Origin: Dehalococcoidia bacterium
GTDB lineage: Bacteria; Chloroflexota; Dehalococcoidia; Dehalococcoidales; RBG-16-60-22
Assembly: GCA_030615035.1 (NCBI GenBank)
Contig: JAUXAC010000012.1
Coordinates: forward strand, 1 to 31,067
Length of the DNA stretch: 31,067 nucleotides
Reading direction: 5' to 3'
The notes below the pieces were generated by a model. It was given only the letters and a program-made list of their open reading frames with translations. It was not told where the DNA came from and did no database searches. The position numbers were made by a program, and so were the translations under genes. Each line of letters begins with the position of its first letter. The first letter of the stretch is position 1. Positions 16,854 to 24,956 of the stretch are shown here, one piece after another.

Positions 16854-17297
16854 GTGGCTGAATTATCAAGTCAGACATTGCGCATTATTGATGCCAACCT
16901 CAATCGTATTGGCGAGGGGCTTCGTGTCCTTGAGGACATCGCCCGCCTGCTGCTTGATGATGCTGACTTAAGCCAGCAGCTCAAGGATATGCGGCACGAG
17001 ATGGTAAAAGTCGACTTATCACTTGAACAGCAATTTCTCCAGGCAAGAAACTCGGAAGGTGATGTTGGCATTTACCTTGAAGCATCTAACCAGAAAAAGT
17101 ATAAAGAATTCTCGACAACAGTGGTGGCTAATGCCCGAAGAGTCCAGGAAGCAATGAGAGTCTTGGAAGAACTGGCCAAAAATCCGGGTGTACCCTTGGA
17201 ATCGGATAAATTCAAACGGGCTCGGTTCGCTCTCTATACGGTAGAAAAAGAATTATTCTCCAAATTGATGCAGTGGGATAAGGCAAAAGGTGACTAA
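16854..17297 (+). CDS. thiD2: ThiD2-domain protein (thiamine pathway)
   Basis: The 147 residues match the small helical ThiD2 domain, known as an N-terminal fusion to ThiE in some bacteria and as a stand-alone protein in others. It is proposed to phosphorylate HMP-phosphate in thiamine synthesis. Recognisable features are RIIDANLNRIGEGLRVLEDI, DMRHEM, the ARNSEGDVG motif and ANARRVQEAMRVLEE. No thiE follows, so it acts as a free-standing protein here. The start is GTG at 16854 with GAGG about 10 bases upstream. The next gene overlaps by 8 bases, so the two are translationally linked. No TPP riboswitch was seen upstream. Family assignment is from memory of conserved motifs. Confidence 0.8.
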   Translation: MAELSSQTLRIIDANLNRIGEGLRVLEDIARLLLDDADLSQQLKDMRHEMVKVDLSLEQQFLQARNSEGDVGIYLEASNQKKYKEFSTTVVANARRVQEAMRVLEELAKNPGVPLESDKFKRARFALYTVEKELFSKLMQWDKAKGD

Positions 17298-18201
17298 ATT
17301 GACTGAAAATCTGGACTCAATTGCGGAGCAGATACGGTTAAGCCTCTCGGCTAAAGATGCCGCCAAGGAGAAGGTACTACCCTTATGCCGTGACGCAATT
17401 CGGCACTGCAGCCAGGCTATCCGTGCCGTGCATCGGCAGGAGTTTGACCAGGCTAGAGAATCGCTCCAATCAGCCCGTAAACTTCTTGTTGAGGCAGAAC
17501 AAGCCGTCGCGGCTCATAAGGAGTTTAGCCACAGTGGATTTATCCGGGATGCTCAAAAGGAATTTGCTGAAGGGAGTATCACCCTCGCCCTGGTAACCGG
17601 GGAACGACTTCCTGCCCCGGATGAACTTGGTGTTGACGCCCCTGCCTACCTGAACGGACTGGGTGAAGCTGTAGGCGAGCTACGGCGTTACCTGCTGGAT
17701 GGTATGAGGCAGGGTAACCTCTCCCGGAGTGAGGAGCTGTTATTGGCTATGGATGATATCTACAATGTTTTGGTTACCATGGACTTCCCTGACGCCATAA
17801 CCGGTGGTCTGCGGCGCACCACCGACATGGTTCGCGGCGTCCTGGAAAGAACACGCAGCGACCTGACACTGATTATGAGGCAAAAAGACCTGGAGAATAG
17901 ATTAAGAAACTTCCAACAGGAGGGTATCCGAACTGTTCAGCAAAGTGAAACTGGTCTTGATAATGCTGAGCTAGAGATTTACGAAGCTTTGCGTAACTGG
18001 AGAACCCAAAAAGCAAGTGAGGAGAACTTAGCGCCTTTTGTAATAGCTCACAATTCATGGCTAAAACAAATTATCAGGTTACACCCATCCACACCACATG
18101 ATTTAATTGAGATTAAAGGTTTTGGTGAGAAGAGAGCAAGAAAGTATGGTAAGGAGATCCTCGAAATCCTTAAGAGAGGTCGATTATCAAGGGAAGATTG
18201 A
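17290..18201 (+). CDS. Translin-family protein fused to an HRDC domain
   Basis: A 303-residue fusion. Residues about 5-200 look like translin/TRAX: all-helical, with EFAEGSITLALVTG, then YLNGLGEAVGELRRYLLDGM (compare TRAX YLLGVADLTGELMR) and GLRRTTDMVRGVLERT. Acidic residues Glu94, Glu130 and Asp179 are candidates for the metal-dependent RNase site of TRAX. Residues about 222-300 are a clear HRDC domain (APFVIAHNSWLKQI, then LIEIKGFGEKRARKYG), as in RecQ and RNase D. The likely function is an RNA or DNA nuclease or binding protein. The start is GTG 17290 or TTG 17299. The last five codons resemble a repeat fragment, and the stop abuts repeat copy 9. Confidence 0.75.
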   Translation: MTKLTENLDSIAEQIRLSLSAKDAAKEKVLPLCRDAIRHCSQAIRAVHRQEFDQARESLQSARKLLVEAEQAVAAHKEFSHSGFIRDAQKEFAEGSITLALVTGERLPAPDELGVDAPAYLNGLGEAVGELRRYLLDGMRQGNLSRSEELLLAMDDIYNVLVTMDFPDAITGGLRRTTDMVRGVLERTRSDLTLIMRQKDLENRLRNFQQEGIRTVQQSETGLDNAELEIYEALRNWRTQKASEENLAPFVIAHNSWLKQIIRLHPSTPHDLIEIKGFGEKRARKYGKEILEILKRGRLSRED

Positions 18202-18322
18202 AGGGGCGAAGCCCCTCTCTTATATATCCATTCCCCCTTCCCCTTATCAAGGGGAAGGGGGATAAAGGGGGATGGGGTTACCAAATAAAAAACTAAATGG
18301 AGGTGAGGTCAATAAACAATCT
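18202..18322. repeat. MITE-like intergenic repeat, copy 9
   Basis: Begins at the stop of the translin-HRDC gene: AGGGGCGAAGCCCCT, CCCCCTTCCCCTTATCAAGG core, GGGATAAAGGGGGATGGGGTT, and right end GGTGAGGTCAATAAACAATCT. A shortened core fragment (TTATCAAGGGAAG, 18184-18196) lies inside the end of the preceding gene. Confidence 0.85.
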
Positions 18323-18335
18323 CTTGGATTCATAA

Positions 18336-18365
18336 TTGACCTTTACTGGCAAAATACGCTAAACT
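18336..18365 (+). promoter_or_regulatory. Promoter of hppA
   Basis: TTGACC (18336-18341), 18-base spacer, TAAACT (18360-18365). The start near 18372 gives a leader of more than 100 bases that includes a terminator-like hairpin. Confidence 0.5.
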
Positions 18366-18412
18366 ATATAACTTGTGAGCAAAATAGTATTATATTCTTA
18401 AAAGCTAGGTAG

Positions 18413-18443
18413 AAGGTGGGTTGAAAAACCAACCTTTCTTTTT
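18413..18443 (+). terminator. Terminator-like hairpin in the hppA leader
   Basis: AAGGTGGGTT-GAAA-AACCAACCTT: a 10-bp stem with one G-A mismatch and a GNRA loop, followed by TCTTTTTT. It lies downstream of the predicted hppA promoter, so it is either an attenuator or the end of the upstream transcript, if hppA starts elsewhere. Confidence 0.6.
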
Positions 18444-18512
18444 ACTGTAAAGCGGGAATAATTCATTGGGGGTTAACTTACGGAACCAATAATTCTAAAA
18501 ATACTGGTACTG

Positions 18513-20492
18513 GTGGCTGGAGCTCTAGCTCTGGGCTTTGTTGGTTACCTGGTAGCCAACATACTGCGTGAAAGCCCCGGTAACGAGAGGATGAGGGAGA
18601 TTTCTCTTGCCATCCGGCAGGGGGCGATGGCTTTCTTGCGCCGTGAGTTCATAACCCTGGCTGTCTTCACTGTGGTATTATTTATCGTCCTTGCCGTCTT
18701 TATCGAACCTCGACCTTTAGTGGGCATAGCCTATGTCTGTGGCACTTTTACCTCAGCCCTTGCCGGCTGGTTGGGGATGAATATCGCCACCCTGGCTAAC
18801 GCCAGAACCGCCAATGCCGCCATCGGCAGTTGGGCGAGAGGACTAAAAATTGCCTTCTCCAGCGGCGCGGTAATGGGCTTTTGTGTCGTTGGTTTAGGCT
18901 TACTCGGACTATCTATCATTGCCTTCGTCTGGGAGGACACTCATGTCTGGTTAGGCTTTGCCTTTGGTGCTTCTTCGGTAGCTCTGTTCCTGAGGGCTGG
19001 CGGCGGTATCTTTACCAAGAGTGCTGATGTCGGTGCTGACTTGGTCGGCAAGATAGAAAAAGGCATTCCTGAAGATGACCCCAGGAACCCGGCGGTAATT
19101 GCCGACAATGTCGGCGATAATGTCGGCGATGTCGCTGGCATGGGCTCTGACCTGTACGAGTCCTATGTCTCGGCGATAGCCGCCTCAATGGTTTTAGGGG
19201 TAATTGCCCTTGGTGTGGGAAAAGGCATGCTTTTACCACTGCTGCTTGCTGCCGCCGGCATAGTGGTTTCCATTATTGGTGTCCTCTCCGTCAGACCTAA
19301 AGACGTTGAGGCTAACTTTGAAAAGCAGGTAGCCAGGGCACACGCTACCATGAATACCGGCGTATATGTCAGTAACATCCTGATGATAATAGCCAGTTTC
19401 TTTATTATCAGGGTTTATGTGGGTGAACTGGGGCTTTTCTGGGCGCTAATAGCTGGCTTAATCTGCGGTTTCTTAATTGGACAGGTAACCGAATACTTTA
19501 CCTCGGCAGAACACGGACCGGTGAAGAAAATAGCCAGGGCAGCCCAAAGCGGTGCCGCAGTTACTATTATTGAAGGTATTGCCACCGGCATGATGAGCAC
19601 CGTTATACCCGTAATTCTGGTAGCCATCACTACTGTGCTCGCCTACATTTTTGGTGGACTACTGGGCATAGCTATCGCATCAATGGGTATGTTGATTAAT
19701 TTGGGGATGTTATTGGCTATGGACTGCTATGGGCCGATAGCTGATAATTCGGCTGGCATTGCCCAGATGGCTGACTTGGGCAAAGAAGTGAGGGAACGCT
19801 GTGAGGCTCTGGACTCGGTAGGCAATACCACGGCTGCTTTGGGCAAGGGCTTTGCTATTGCCTCAGCCGCCTTAGCCTCCTTGGCCTGGTTAGCCACCTA
19901 TTTTGCAGTAGCCAAGATTGATGTCGCCAGCCTGACCAATGTCGGTGTGATTGCCGGCGTACTGATTGGCGGCATGCTGACCTTCGTCTTCAGTGCCCTG
20001 GCGATGAGGGGTGTCGGTGAAGGTGCCTTTGCTATTGTTAATGAAGTCAGGAGACAGTTCCACGAAATTAAAGGGCTGATGGAAGGTCAAGCCAAGCCTG
20101 ATTACGTAAGATGTGTTGATATCGCTACCAAAAAGGCGTTAAAGTCAATGCTGCTCCCCGGCATACTGGTACTTCTGGTGCCTCTTATCATTGGCTTTAC
20201 CCTGGGACCGGAAGCAGTCGCTGGTCTGCTGATCGGGGTACTGGTAACCGGGTTCCTGATGGCCGTAATGATGGCTAACGCTGGCGGTGCCTGGGATAAT
20301 GCCAAAAAATATATTGAGGCTGGTAATCTGGGTGGCAAAGGCAGCGACCCTCACAAAGCGGCGGTTATTGGCGATACCGTGGGCGACCCCTTCAAGGATA
20401 CCGCTGGGCCTTCACTAAATATACTGATTAAGCTGGTTGGTAAAGTTGCCGTAATCTTTGGGCCCGTCTTTGTAATGCTGGTTGCGCTGTAA
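18513..20492 (+). CDS. hppA: K+-dependent membrane pyrophosphatase
   Basis: Integral membrane pump that uses pyrophosphate hydrolysis to move H+ or Na+. At least 659 residues and about 16 membrane segments. The substrate loop has [12 protein letters not shown] and the acidic [20 protein letters not shown]; a second acidic loop near the end has [20 protein letters not shown] has Ala and Gly where K+-independent enzymes have Lys and Thr, placing it in the K+-dependent subfamily; the pumped ion cannot be settled by eye. GTG 18513 is the first canonical start but has no Shine-Dalgarno and shortens helix 1. The frame is open from 18477, and an ACG at 18480 sits 7 bases after GGGGG, giving TEPIILKILVL as a better N-terminus. 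Confidence 0.95.
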   Translation: MAGALALGFVGYLVANILRESPGNERMREISLAIRQGAMAFLRREFITLAVFTVVLFIVLAVFIEPRPLVGIAYVCGTFTSALAGWLGMNIATLANARTANAAIGSWARGLKIAFSSGAVMGFCVVGLGLLGLSIIAFVWEDTHVWLGFAFGASSVALFLRAGGGIFTKSADVGADLVGKIEKGIPEDDPRNPAVIADNVGDNVGDVAGMGSDLYESYVSAIAASMVLGVIALGVGKGMLLPLLLAAAGIVVSIIGVLSVRPKDVEANFEKQVARAHATMNTGVYVSNILMIIASFFIIRVYVGELGLFWALIAGLICGFLIGQVTEYFTSAEHGPVKKIARAAQSGAAVTIIEGIATGMMSTVIPVILVAITTVLAYIFGGLLGIAIASMGMLINLGMLLAMDCYGPIADNSAGIAQMADLGKEVRERCEALDSVGNTTAALGKGFAIASAALASLAWLATYFAVAKIDVASLTNVGVIAGVLIGGMLTFVFSALAMRGVGEGAFAIVNEVRRQFHEIKGLMEGQAKPDYVRCVDIATKKALKSMLLPGILVLLVPLIIGFTLGPEAVAGLLIGVLVTGFLMAVMMANAGGAWDNAKKYIEAGNLGGKGSDPHKAAVIGDTVGDPFKDTAGPSLNILIKLVGKVAVIFGPVFVMLVAL

Positions 20493-20502
20493 ACTTGCTC
20501 GG

Positions 20503-20532
20503 TTGACGCTTAAACTGGGCTTATGTTAGCAT
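20503..20532 (+). promoter_or_regulatory. Promoter of ribF
   Basis: TTGACG (20503-20508), 18-base spacer ending TGT, then TAGCAT (20527-20532). A second -10-like TATACT is at 20616-20621 but lacks a -35. No FMN riboswitch motif is visible in the leader. Confidence 0.45.
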
Positions 20533-20645
20533 TAAAGCAGTTCAGCTCTTGAGAATTACCGGGGTTTTATTAACATCTCCTTTCTCATTTTATCCATATG
20601 GTTATCTATTTGTAGTATACTAGTATATCCTACTTAGGAGAAGTC

Positions 20646-21569
20646 ATGGTGGTAGAGGAAGAGTTAGCTAGGTTATCACCCAGTAAAGACATGCTACTGG
20701 CTATCGGTGTTTTTGATGGGGTTCACCTCGGCCATAAATACCTGATTTCACAGTTAATAGAGCAGGCCAGGCAACAGAGTTTGCTTTCCGTGGTGGTAAC
20801 CTTTCGCCAGCATCCTAAGGAGGTGCTGGCACCGCAGACCAAGCTTCCATTCCTGACTGACCTCGCCGAAAGAAGCAATCTTCTCAAAAATGAAGGTATT
20901 GAGGCTATCATTCCTCTATCCTTTACCGGTGAGCTAGCCCAGCTCACTGCTCGCCAGTTCGTCAGTCTGCTAAAGAAATACCTCCGAATGCGTGGTTTGA
21001 TAATTGGGCCCGACTTTGCCCTGGGTCGAAATAGAGAGGGCAATGCTGATACCCTGCGCGTATTGGGACAGGAGATGGGCTTCACCGTAACTGTGGTGCC
21101 ACCGGTAATGATAAACGGAGAAGCAGTAAGTAGCACAGCTATCAGGGAGGCTTTAGCCAGCGGAGATATGAAAAAGGTGCAGGGACTGGCCGGTCGCCCC
21201 TTTAGGCTTCACGGTCAGGTAGTTACCGGAACCGGTCGAGGCGTAAAACTGGGTTTCCCCACCGCCAATCTAGATATAGACCCAGAGCAGGCCGTTCCTG
21301 CCGATGGCGTCTATGCCACCTGGGTCTACATCAGTGGCAGGGCTTACCCGTCAATGACTTATATTGGTAAAAAACCCACCTTCGGTGGCAGTGAGCGTAA
21401 AGTGGAGGTTTATATCCCTGACTACCATGATGACCTGTGCGGGCATGAGCTAAAGATTGATATTATGGAGAGACTCCGTGGTGACGAGAGATTTAACACT
21501 GCGGAGGAGCTGAAGAAACAGATAGCTGAGGATGTGAAACAGGGCAAAGCTATATTAGGTTTTGGGTAG
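20646..21569 (+). CDS. ribF: Bifunctional riboflavin kinase / FAD synthetase
   Basis: Converts riboflavin to FMN and FMN to FAD. The 307 residues hold the N-terminal adenylyltransferase module, with AIGVFDGVHLGHKYL (nucleotide-binding HxGH-like) and VSSTAIREALASGD. The C-terminal riboflavin kinase module has GRGVKLGFPTANL and YIGKKPTFGG with KVEVYIPDY. The length is normal. The ATG follows TTAGGAGAAGTC, a good ribosome site. tyrS begins 9 bases after the stop, so the two probably form an operon. Confidence 0.97.
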   Translation: MVVEEELARLSPSKDMLLAIGVFDGVHLGHKYLISQLIEQARQQSLLSVVVTFRQHPKEVLAPQTKLPFLTDLAERSNLLKNEGIEAIIPLSFTGELAQLTARQFVSLLKKYLRMRGLIIGPDFALGRNREGNADTLRVLGQEMGFTVTVVPPVMINGEAVSSTAIREALASGDMKKVQGLAGRPFRLHGQVVTGTGRGVKLGFPTANLDIDPEQAVPADGVYATWVYISGRAYPSMTYIGKKPTFGGSERKVEVYIPDYHDDLCGHELKIDIMERLRGDERFNTAEELKKQIAEDVKQGKAILGFG

Positions 21570-21578
21570 AAACAAGGT

Positions 21579-22787
21579 ATGAAGACCAGTAAAAAAGCCG
21601 TAGAAGATATTAACCGCTTGCTAAAGCGGGGGGTAGCTGAAATCATTGTTGAGGAAGAGATGATTGAGCTGCTACGCTCCGGTAAGAAGCTGCGGCTGAA
21701 GGAGGGTTTCGACCCCAGTTTCCCAGACATTCACCTGGGTCATATGGTATCCCTCAGGAAGCTACGCCAGTTTCAGGAGCAAGACCATCAGGTAGTCCTT
21801 ATTGTGGCAGATTGGACCGCTCAGATTGGTGACCCGAGCGGGGTCTCGGTTACCCGTCCGATGCTGTCTCCCGAGCAGGTGAGGGCAAACGCAGAAACCT
21901 ATATGCAGCAGTTCTTCAAGATAGTGGACAAGGAAAAGACCGAGGTGAGATGGCAGAGCGAGTGGTTTGGCAAGTTTACCCTCACCGAGGTTATTCAACT
22001 CACCAGCAAGTTTACCGTAGCCCAGTTGCTGGCTAGAGATGATTTCAGTGCCCGATATAACGATGGACGACCGATTGCCCTAACCGAGTTTCTCTACCCG
22101 TTACTCCAGGCCTATGACTCAGTGGCGATACAGGCGGATGTTGAGTTTGGTGGCACTGACCAGAAGTTTAATTTCCTGGTGGGAAGAGAGCTTCAATCTA
22201 TGATGGGACAGCGCCCCCAGCAGTGCTTTATGACACCTCTGCTGGTTGGCACCGACGGCAGTCAGAAGATGAGTAAGAGCCTGGGCAATTATATTGGCGT
22301 TGCTGAGCCGCCTCAAGAGATATACGGCAAGGTAATGTCTATTCCTGACAGCCTTATGATGGACTACTTTGAACTGTTGACTGATGTCCCTGACGAGGAA
22401 CTGGTATTATTTAGGATGCAGCTTAGTGATAAAAACTTCAATCCGATGACACTCAAGAAACGCCTAGCTAGGGAGATTGTGAGCCAGCTCTACAGCCAAA
22501 AGGAAGCTACTGAGGCTGAAGGGCACTTTACTAAAGTGTTTCAGAAAAGGGAGATTCCTAAAGAAATAAAAGAATATCATGTTGCCCTACATGCCAGCAT
22601 TGGCCTTCGGGACGTACTTGTGGAAACACTTCTGGTTAAAAGCCGCAGTGAGGCTAATAGATTAATTGGGCAAGGGGCTGTTAGCGTGGATGGTGAAAAG
22701 GAGACCAGTCCAACAGCCCCTATTAAAAGTGGCAGTATTATCAAAGTCGGTAAACGCCGCTGGGTCAGAGTAATTGACACTGATTAA
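21579..22787 (+). CDS. tyrS: Tyrosyl-tRNA synthetase
   Basis: Class I aminoacyl-tRNA synthetase of 402 residues. The HIGH motif reads HLGH (52-55) in DIHLGHMVSLR, KMSKS is at 230-234, and GGTDQKFNFLVGR lies in the tyrosine/ATP site. A C-terminal S4 RNA-binding domain (VETLLVKSRSEANRLIGQGA) ends KRRWVRVIDTD. It appears to be the longer, TyrZ-like bacterial branch. The 33 bases that encode the end are duplicated with seven changes beyond the following repeat, at 22977-23009. No T-box was seen upstream; it is read from the ribF transcript. Confidence 0.97.
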   Translation: MKTSKKAVEDINRLLKRGVAEIIVEEEMIELLRSGKKLRLKEGFDPSFPDIHLGHMVSLRKLRQFQEQDHQVVLIVADWTAQIGDPSGVSVTRPMLSPEQVRANAETYMQQFFKIVDKEKTEVRWQSEWFGKFTLTEVIQLTSKFTVAQLLARDDFSARYNDGRPIALTEFLYPLLQAYDSVAIQADVEFGGTDQKFNFLVGRELQSMMGQRPQQCFMTPLLVGTDGSQKMSKSLGNYIGVAEPPQEIYGKVMSIPDSLMMDYFELLTDVPDEELVLFRMQLSDKNFNPMTLKKRLAREIVSQLYSQKEATEAEGHFTKVFQKREIPKEIKEYHVALHASIGLRDVLVETLLVKSRSEANRLIGQGAVSVDGEKETSPTAPIKSGSIIKVGKRRWVRVIDTD

Positions 22788-22809
22788 AAATGCACGAACG
22801 AGATTTTTA

Positions 22810-22976
22810 GCAACCTATCCCCCTGACCCCCTTCCTTGGAAGGAGAGTTAAAGAGAGGCGAAGCCTCTCTTACATAACCATTTCCCCCTTCCCCTCATCA
22901 AGGGGAAGGGGGATAAAGGGGGATGGGGTTACCCAAATAAAAATCTAAAGGGGGTGAGGTTAATAAACAATCTAGA
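22810..22976. repeat. MITE-like repeat, copy 10, between two tyrS ends
   Basis: Left end CAACCTATCCCCCTGACCCC, AGAGAGGCGAAGCCTCTCT hairpin, CCCCCTTCCCCTCATCAAGG core, GGGATAAAGGGGGATGGGGTT, right end GGGTGAGGTTAATAAACAAT. Copies of the tyrS 3' end lie on both sides. Confidence 0.85.
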
Positions 22977-23024
22977 AAACGCCGCTTTATTAGGGTAATA
23001 GATACTGATACAATAAGGAAGTAA
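22977..23024 (+). pseudogene. Orphan copy of the tyrS 3' end
   Basis: Bases 22977-23009 match 22752-22784 at 26 of 33 positions. In frame they read KRRFIRVIDTD and continue TIRK to a TAA at 23022-23024, against KRRWVRVIDTD in tyrS. The amino-acid changes are conservative (W to F, V to I), as in a diverged functional gene end. It carries the promoter of the next gene. Confidence 0.7.
22986..23014 (+). promoter_or_regulatory. Aminotransferase promoter inside the duplicated tyrS tail
   Basis: TTTATT (22986-22991), 17-base spacer ending TGA, TACAAT (23009-23014). The -35 hexamer covers four of the seven bases that differ from the tyrS copy. Confidence 0.55.
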
Positions 23025-23043
23025 AAAGTAGTAAAGGAGAGAA

Positions 23044-24132
23044 ATGGAAAACTTGCGTATTCCCGGACCAACCCCCTGCCCTGATGAAGTTCTTCAGGCA
23101 ATGACTAAGCAGATGATAAATCACCGGGGTGAGGAATTTCAGCAGATACTGAATGATGTAACGGCTAAGCTAAAACAGCTGTTCCAGACGAAAGGCGATG
23201 TTTTTGTGCTTACCAGTTCGGGCACAGGTGGTATGGAAGCAGCTATTGTTAACATGCTGTCGCCGGGAGATAAGGTTTTATCGATATCTATTGGCCTTTT
23301 CGGCGAACGTTTCGCCAGCGTTGCCCAGCAATTTGGCGCTGAAGTAATCCCACTCCATTATGAATGGGGTAGAGCGGCTGATATAGATGATATACGTCGG
23401 GCTCTCCAGAATGAGCCAGAAATCAAAGCAGTGCTGGTCACTCATAATGAAACTTCTACCGGTGTTACCAATGACCTGGCTTCAATTTGTCCCGTGGTAA
23501 AGGAATTTGATAAACTGCTGATAGTTGATGCCATGAGCAGTTTGGGTTGCATTAACCTGCCGGTGGATGACTGGCACTGTGACGTCACCATTACCTGTTC
23601 CCAGAAGGGGTGGATGGCTCCGCCAGGTTTCGCCATGATAAGCCTGAGTCCGGAGGCATGGCAGGCGCATTCAAAAGCCAAGATGTCCCGCTTTTACTGG
23701 GATTTCACCAGAGCCAAAAGCTATCTGGAAAAGGGACAAACGCCATGGACACCAGGTGTTTCTACAGTATATGCTCTATCCACGTCACTGGGGTTGGTGC
23801 TGAAGGAAGGCTTATCTAATAGACTAGCCCGCCATGCCCGAGTTGGTAAATTTACCCGAGACGGACTAAAATCTCTGGGTTTATCCCTTTTTGCCGATGA
23901 AAATTACGCCTCCAATGCAGTTACCGCGATAGCGGCTACGAACGGACTTGATACTAAAAGGCTACTCAAAATTATGAGAGAGGAGCACCAGGTAGTACTC
24001 GGTGGCGGGCAGGGTAAATTAGATGGTAAGATATTCCGCATCGGTCACATGGGCTGGGTAACCGAGGATGATATTGAACCCGTAATATCAGCCCTGAAGG
24101 TAGCACTACCACAGGCAGGCTTTGTAAGTTGA
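23044..24132 (+). CDS. Class V aminotransferase (serine/alanine-glyoxylate type)
   Basis: PLP enzyme of fold type I, 362 residues. The start RIPGPTPCPDEVL, the PLP-phosphate loop SSGTGGMEAA, VDAMSSLG (Asp162 binding the PLP ring nitrogen) and the Schiff-base Lys188 in TCSQKGWMAPPG place it with the serine-pyruvate / alanine-glyoxylate / archaeal-type aspartate aminotransferase group. Substrates cannot be fixed by eye. Relatives often pair with serA in serine synthesis, but no serA is here. The ATG follows AAAGGAG by 4 bases. Its PLP could come from the PdxST pair in this window. Confidence 0.88.
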   Translation: MENLRIPGPTPCPDEVLQAMTKQMINHRGEEFQQILNDVTAKLKQLFQTKGDVFVLTSSGTGGMEAAIVNMLSPGDKVLSISIGLFGERFASVAQQFGAEVIPLHYEWGRAADIDDIRRALQNEPEIKAVLVTHNETSTGVTNDLASICPVVKEFDKLLIVDAMSSLGCINLPVDDWHCDVTITCSQKGWMAPPGFAMISLSPEAWQAHSKAKMSRFYWDFTRAKSYLEKGQTPWTPGVSTVYALSTSLGLVLKEGLSNRLARHARVGKFTRDGLKSLGLSLFADENYASNAVTAIAATNGLDTKRLLKIMREEHQVVLGGGQGKLDGKIFRIGHMGWVTEDDIEPVISALKVALPQAGFVS

Positions 24133-24162
24133 AGTAGTGCTTTAGCTGAAAGTCAGGTATCA

Positions 24163-24191
24163 TGGCACTGTCGGGTTTTCTGATAGTGCCA
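24163..24191 (+). terminator. Possible terminator after the aminotransferase
   Basis: A 10-bp stem TGGCACTGTC / GATAGTGCCA with one G-U pair and a 9-base loop, 30 bases past the stop. Only a weak T-rich stretch follows (TCATCCTTTG), so termination strength is uncertain. Confidence 0.5.
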
Positions 24192-24271
24192 TCATCCTTT
24201 GTTACTCCACTTTTCAAAATTTTCCTCTTCCCCTCATCACGGTCATAGCTTGCTCCTAGCCTCATACAAAA

Positions 24272-24301
24272 TTGACTTGATATACTGACCAATGCTATCA
24301 T
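24272..24301 (+). promoter_or_regulatory. Promoter of the udg-rnj pair
   Basis: TTGACT (24272-24277), 18-base spacer ending TGC, then TATCAT (24296-24301). Transcription would start near 24308, just before an inverted repeat. Confidence 0.6.
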
Positions 24302-24314
24302 AATCAAAATAGTG

Positions 24315-24339
24315 GTTAATCCTTTTAAGTCGGATTAAC
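24315..24339 (+). promoter_or_regulatory. Inverted repeat in the udg 5' leader
   Basis: GTTAATCC and GGATTAAC, perfect 8-bp arms separated by 9 bases, ending 10 bases before the ATG. It could be an operator just downstream of the start site, or an RNA hairpin gating translation. It does not match the classic LexA boxes. Confidence 0.45.
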
Positions 24340-24349
24340 ACAGGTTGAG

Positions 24350-24952
24350 ATGTCAACGCTGAGTAAGCTTTCTGAAGAAATAACACTTTGCCAACTATGT
24401 GAAATAGCTAAATACCGAACGAAGACGGTACCCGGTGAAGGAGCGGAGGATGCTGAGATAATGTTCATTGGTGAGGCACCGGGCTGGCATGAAGACCAAC
24501 AGGGGCGTCCTTTTGTGGGACCAGCGGGACAATATCTCGACCAATTATTGGCTTTAATTGGCTTAAAGCGCCAACAGGTTTACATTGCCAATGTGATTAA
24601 GTGCCGTCCAATGGAAAACCGTGACCCCCTGCCTTCTGAAATACTCAACTGCCGCAAGTGGCTGGAACGCCAGATTGAGGTAATCCAGCCTAAAATGATT
24701 GTAACCCTGGGGCGTTACTCAATGGCAATGTTTTTCCCGGGTAAGAGTATAAGTAAGATTCACGGCACAGCTCAAAAGCGGGATGATGTTGTCTACTATG
24801 CTATGTACCACCCGGCGGCGGCTCTCCACCAGCAGAGTCTCCGTCAGGCTATAGAGGCGGATATGCTTAAGATTCCAACTCTCCTAGCCGAAGTAAAAAA
24901 TATAACAGAAGCCGAACCACAACCCCAACAATTAAGTATGTTTGGAGACTAA
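24350..24952 (+). CDS. udg: Type-4 uracil-DNA glycosylase (4Fe-4S)
   Basis: Removes uracil from DNA as the first step of base-excision repair. The 200 residues have the four cluster cysteines: Cys14 and Cys17 (CQLC), Cys85 (IKCRP) and Cys101 (LNCRKW). Active-site motif 1 is GEAPGWHED (41-49) and motif 2 has His154 in MYHPAAALH. The last residues (QQLSMFGD) resemble the short PCNA-type tails seen on some family members, though bacteria use the beta clamp, so this may be a clamp-binding peptide (QLSMF). The rnj start lies 4 bases past the stop. Confidence 0.93.
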   Translation: MSTLSKLSEEITLCQLCEIAKYRTKTVPGEGAEDAEIMFIGEAPGWHEDQQGRPFVGPAGQYLDQLLALIGLKRQQVYIANVIKCRPMENRDPLPSEILNCRKWLERQIEVIQPKMIVTLGRYSMAMFFPGKSISKIHGTAQKRDDVVYYAMYHPAAALHQQSLRQAIEADMLKIPTLLAEVKNITEAEPQPQQLSMFGD

Positions 24953-24956
24953 ATTT

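Noticed and set aside
20533..20645. FMN riboswitch before ribF
   Set aside because: The conserved FMN-box elements are not present; only a promoter and AT-rich leader are seen.
24133..24349. A small gene between the aminotransferase and udg
   Set aside because: Only a hairpin, promoter and inverted repeat are seen; open frames lack starts with ribosome sites.
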